A DNA stretch of 64,000 nt. Source: Leptothoe kymatousa TAU-MAC 1615. GTDB taxonomy: Bacteria > Cyanobacteriota > Cyanobacteriia > Phormidesmidales > Phormidesmidaceae. Position numbers and translations under genes: made by a program. Location of the stretch: contig NZ_JADOER010000007.1 in the NCBI RefSeq assembly GCF_018739865.1, forward strand, positions 97,614 through 161,613. The letters run 5' to 3'. Below are positions 62,420-64,000 of the stretch, in pieces (position 1 is the first letter of the stretch; each line of letters begins with the position of its first letter). The notes under the pieces were generated by a model. That model was not told the origin of the DNA and made no database searches. It worked only from the letters and a program-made list of their open reading frames with translations.

Positions 62420-63502
62420 CTACGGCGCATACACTTTACCTGGAGAATGATCGGCCTTAATTTCAATCACCAGGTCCACCAGGTCCGAACGCTGGGTCAA
62501 CGGTGTAATAAATAATTCCGGATGCAACGACCGCCAAAAATATTCCACAAATTCATCGATGTCCGCATCCGACATGCCCTGCTTACCCTGGGCAATCATC
62601 TGATGTTCAGCCTGTTTGCGCCACTGCTTACTTAAGCGATAGTCAGGCAGATATAGCACCATCAACCGATCCAAATAGTCCCAAAGGGGCAAATAGGCCT
62701 GGAGCAGATTGTTCATATCCTGGGCAAAGATGCGGTCTGCCTCCGTCTGAATCGGATGCGGGGCCTCTAACAACAACCCATCAGCCACAGGTCGAGCACC
62801 CACAAACCAACCTTCAAACAGAACAAAATCAATTTTGCCTTCAACAATTTCAGACAAAATTCTATCCCCTTCCCCTTGCCAAAGAGATTTATCAAACCGA
62901 GGAATATGGACAGACTGAGAAGAGTCTCGCGTAATCAGATTTTGCAACGTTTTTATACCGAGGTCCACATCGTGGGTGCCCGGCGGACCTCGCCAAATTA
63001 ACCGAGGATCGACAGCGCGCAATTGGGTACGCTCGGCATAGGTTTTATACAGATCGTCAATCGACAAACTGACCGTACGATAGCCCAAATGACTCAAAAT
63101 CAGCGTCAAGGCGGCAGACAATGTGGTCTTACCAGCTCCCTGACCACCTAACACCCCCTGAATGAGGGGACGCTGCAGCCCTTGCTTGCAACGCACCAAT
63201 TGCAACGACAGCGGCATCCAAATTTCCCACAGGATTTTGACTAGGGCATGGGGTGAAAACGATTTACCAAAGCGCTTTAGGCAAGGTGGATACACCGCGT
63301 TGAGGAGCCGAGTACTTTTTTCGACGTAGTCTTCAATATTTTGATCGACAATCCCAAAAGCGCTGGCTCGTTGAGGACTGTCTAAAAGGGAATCAATTAA
63401 TATCTGTTTATCTAAACCGTCGGCAGCACCAGACGTTACCCAATCAAGTAGGATTTCAGGAACAGGTTTAATAACGGTAGAGTTTGAATTCTTCGTGATC
63501 AT
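62420..63502 (-). CDS. glyK: D-glycerate 3-kinase
   Basis: A 360-residue P-loop kinase of the plant/cyanobacterial GLYK type. It phosphorylates D-glycerate to 3-phosphoglycerate as the last step of photorespiration. The P-loop is GVLGGQGAGKTTLSAAL (about residues 115-131). Further marks: LSIDDLYKTYAER, RGPPGTHDVDLGIK, IPRFDKSLWQGEGDR and VLFEGWFVGARPV. The C-terminal segment HPELFITPLTQRSDLVD is typical. Length is standard, and no transit peptide is present as expected for a bacterium. Its upstream region is interrupted at once by a MITE-like element 4 bases from the start codon, which may supply or disturb its promoter. Confidence 0.92.
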   Translation of the reverse strand: MITKNSNSTVIKPVPEILLDWVTSGAADGLDKQILIDSLLDSPQRASAFGIVDQNIEDYVEKSTRLLNAVYPPCLKRFGKSFSPHALVKILWEIWMPLSLQLVRCKQGLQRPLIQGVLGGQGAGKTTLSAALTLILSHLGYRTVSLSIDDLYKTYAERTQLRAVDPRLIWRGPPGTHDVDLGIKTLQNLITRDSSQSVHIPRFDKSLWQGEGDRILSEIVEGKIDFVLFEGWFVGARPVADGLLLEAPHPIQTEADRIFAQDMNNLLQAYLPLWDYLDRLMVLYLPDYRLSKQWRKQAEHQMIAQGKQGMSDADIDEFVEYFWRSLHPELFITPLTQRSDLVDLVIEIKADHSPGKVYAP

Positions 63503-63506
63503 ACTT

Positions 63507-63605
63507 AGGAGCTGTCAAGAAACTACTTCACGGGTTAAGCCTGAAAAGCTTGTTAAGTCATGATTTAGATGCGCAGGGTCGTGATTTTAATTTTTCACCA
63601 GCCCT
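63507..63605. repeat. 99-bp MITE-like element, copy B
   Basis: The second copy of the element at 47639-47737, with the same length and ends. It begins 4 bases upstream of the glycerate kinase start codon (transcribed in the opposite sense), so any promoter for that gene must lie inside or beyond the element. Short minus- and plus-strand reading frames over it are not considered genes. Confidence 0.65.
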
Positions 63606-64000
63606 GAGCCCATGGATAGTCGTCACAATAATTTTCTGGCATAGCCATACCCGATTGACAGCATCTATTTTCTGCAAAACGTGGAATACAACATTTTGCA
63701 GGGGACATTATGCCGCACCAAGACAACTGCCTTTTGGATGGTGAATCACCCTTGGGCCGTTGTTCAGTTAAGGAATGACTAGATTTAAAGGAAGGTAACT
63801 GACCGGAACCTGATAGATACAATTATCCCGAGGTTCAGAACAGGCACGTGAGTAATGGACGAGTAACCACTACGTCCAACAGACTTTATTTTGACACAAC
63901 TTTCTCGCTGTCTTGGGGCCATACCCCTATAAGTAGTTCGGCAAAAATAGTTACAGCATTTAAGCGAAAAAGAGCGATTCTAATAGAATCGTGATTCTGC
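63606..64000. other. gene-free right edge
   Basis: No supported coding frame, RNA gene or repeat is seen. A gene of the next region probably begins outside the window. Confidence 0.4.

Noticed and set aside
63550..63744. A 64-codon plus frame near the right edge
   Set aside because: Its first third lies inside the MITE-like element and the remainder has no protein-like pattern.
1..64000. tRNA, rRNA or tmRNA genes
   Set aside because: Gene-free stretches were read for T-loop-like GGTTCRA motifs and acceptor pairing and none was found; a tRNAscan/Infernal run would settle it.

Overview
The window is a cyanobacterial chromosome segment. Photosystem II genes psbB, psbT and psbM, the Calvin-cycle regulator cp12, an NblB-like phycobilisome degradation protein, an NdbB-type dehydrogenase and several cyanobacteria-only families (DUF3177, Npun_F0494-like, PatA-like regulator) all lie here. 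The octamer GCGATCGC (HIP1) occurs at least 24 times, where about one copy is expected by chance. GC content looks close to 50 percent. PEP-CTERM sorting, a CHASE2 kinase, a NACHT protein and Uma2 suggest a filamentous or Leptolyngbya-like lineage, but the species cannot be fixed from sequence alone. I saw no rRNA, tRNA or CRISPR array.

Layout: 0.4-8.1 kb holds an AarF/UbiB kinase, a coiled-coil protein, an anti-sigma-like membrane protein, a FIST sensor, cp12, two small conserved genes and DAHP synthase. 8.4-14.2 kb is an envelope/signalling block: an outer-membrane beta-barrel candidate, a FecR-domain protein with a nine-residue repeat, and a CHASE2 Ser/Thr kinase. A long gene-free stretch with several inverted repeats (14.2-15.0 kb) precedes a NYN-domain nuclease. 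15.6-29.3 kb is mostly metabolic: a glutathionyl-hydroquinone reductase-like GST, a formyl-THF cyclo-ligase relative, a TPR protein, a GH10-like hydrolase, NdbB plus a HAD protein, two tandem signal peptidases, a metal-ligand-less dihydroorotase homologue, a double phosphatase, and ComF. 30.0-42.4 kb holds a PatA-like regulator with a degenerate receiver, an ABC exporter, a lipid-A-disaccharide synthase relative, a PEP-CTERM protein, a Ski2-like helicase, cobyric acid synthase and a TauE-type transporter.

42.6-47.4 kb is the photosystem and housekeeping core: psbM and a 2Fe-2S ferredoxin on the minus strand, then psbB, psbT, nrdR and rpsA on the plus strand. psbM and psbT are only 31 and 32 codons. 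47.8-58.0 kb carries a HAD phosphatase, a BlaI-type repressor overlapping an M56 peptidase, dnaX, an RsbW-like ATPase, NblB, a CBS protein, an MFS carrier and trpD. 58.1-63.5 kb is the most accessory part: Uma2, a membrane NACHT NTPase ending in a GUN4 (tetrapyrrole-binding type) domain, a REP-associated tyrosine transposase with palindromes beside it, and D-glycerate 3-kinase.

The most unusual items are the NACHT-GUN4 fusion, the interleaved inverted repeats at 14.53-14.74 kb, a two-copy 99-bp MITE-like element (47.6 and 63.5 kb), and three proteins that keep a fold but lack key catalytic residues (dihydroorotase homologue, receiver domain, HAD protein).
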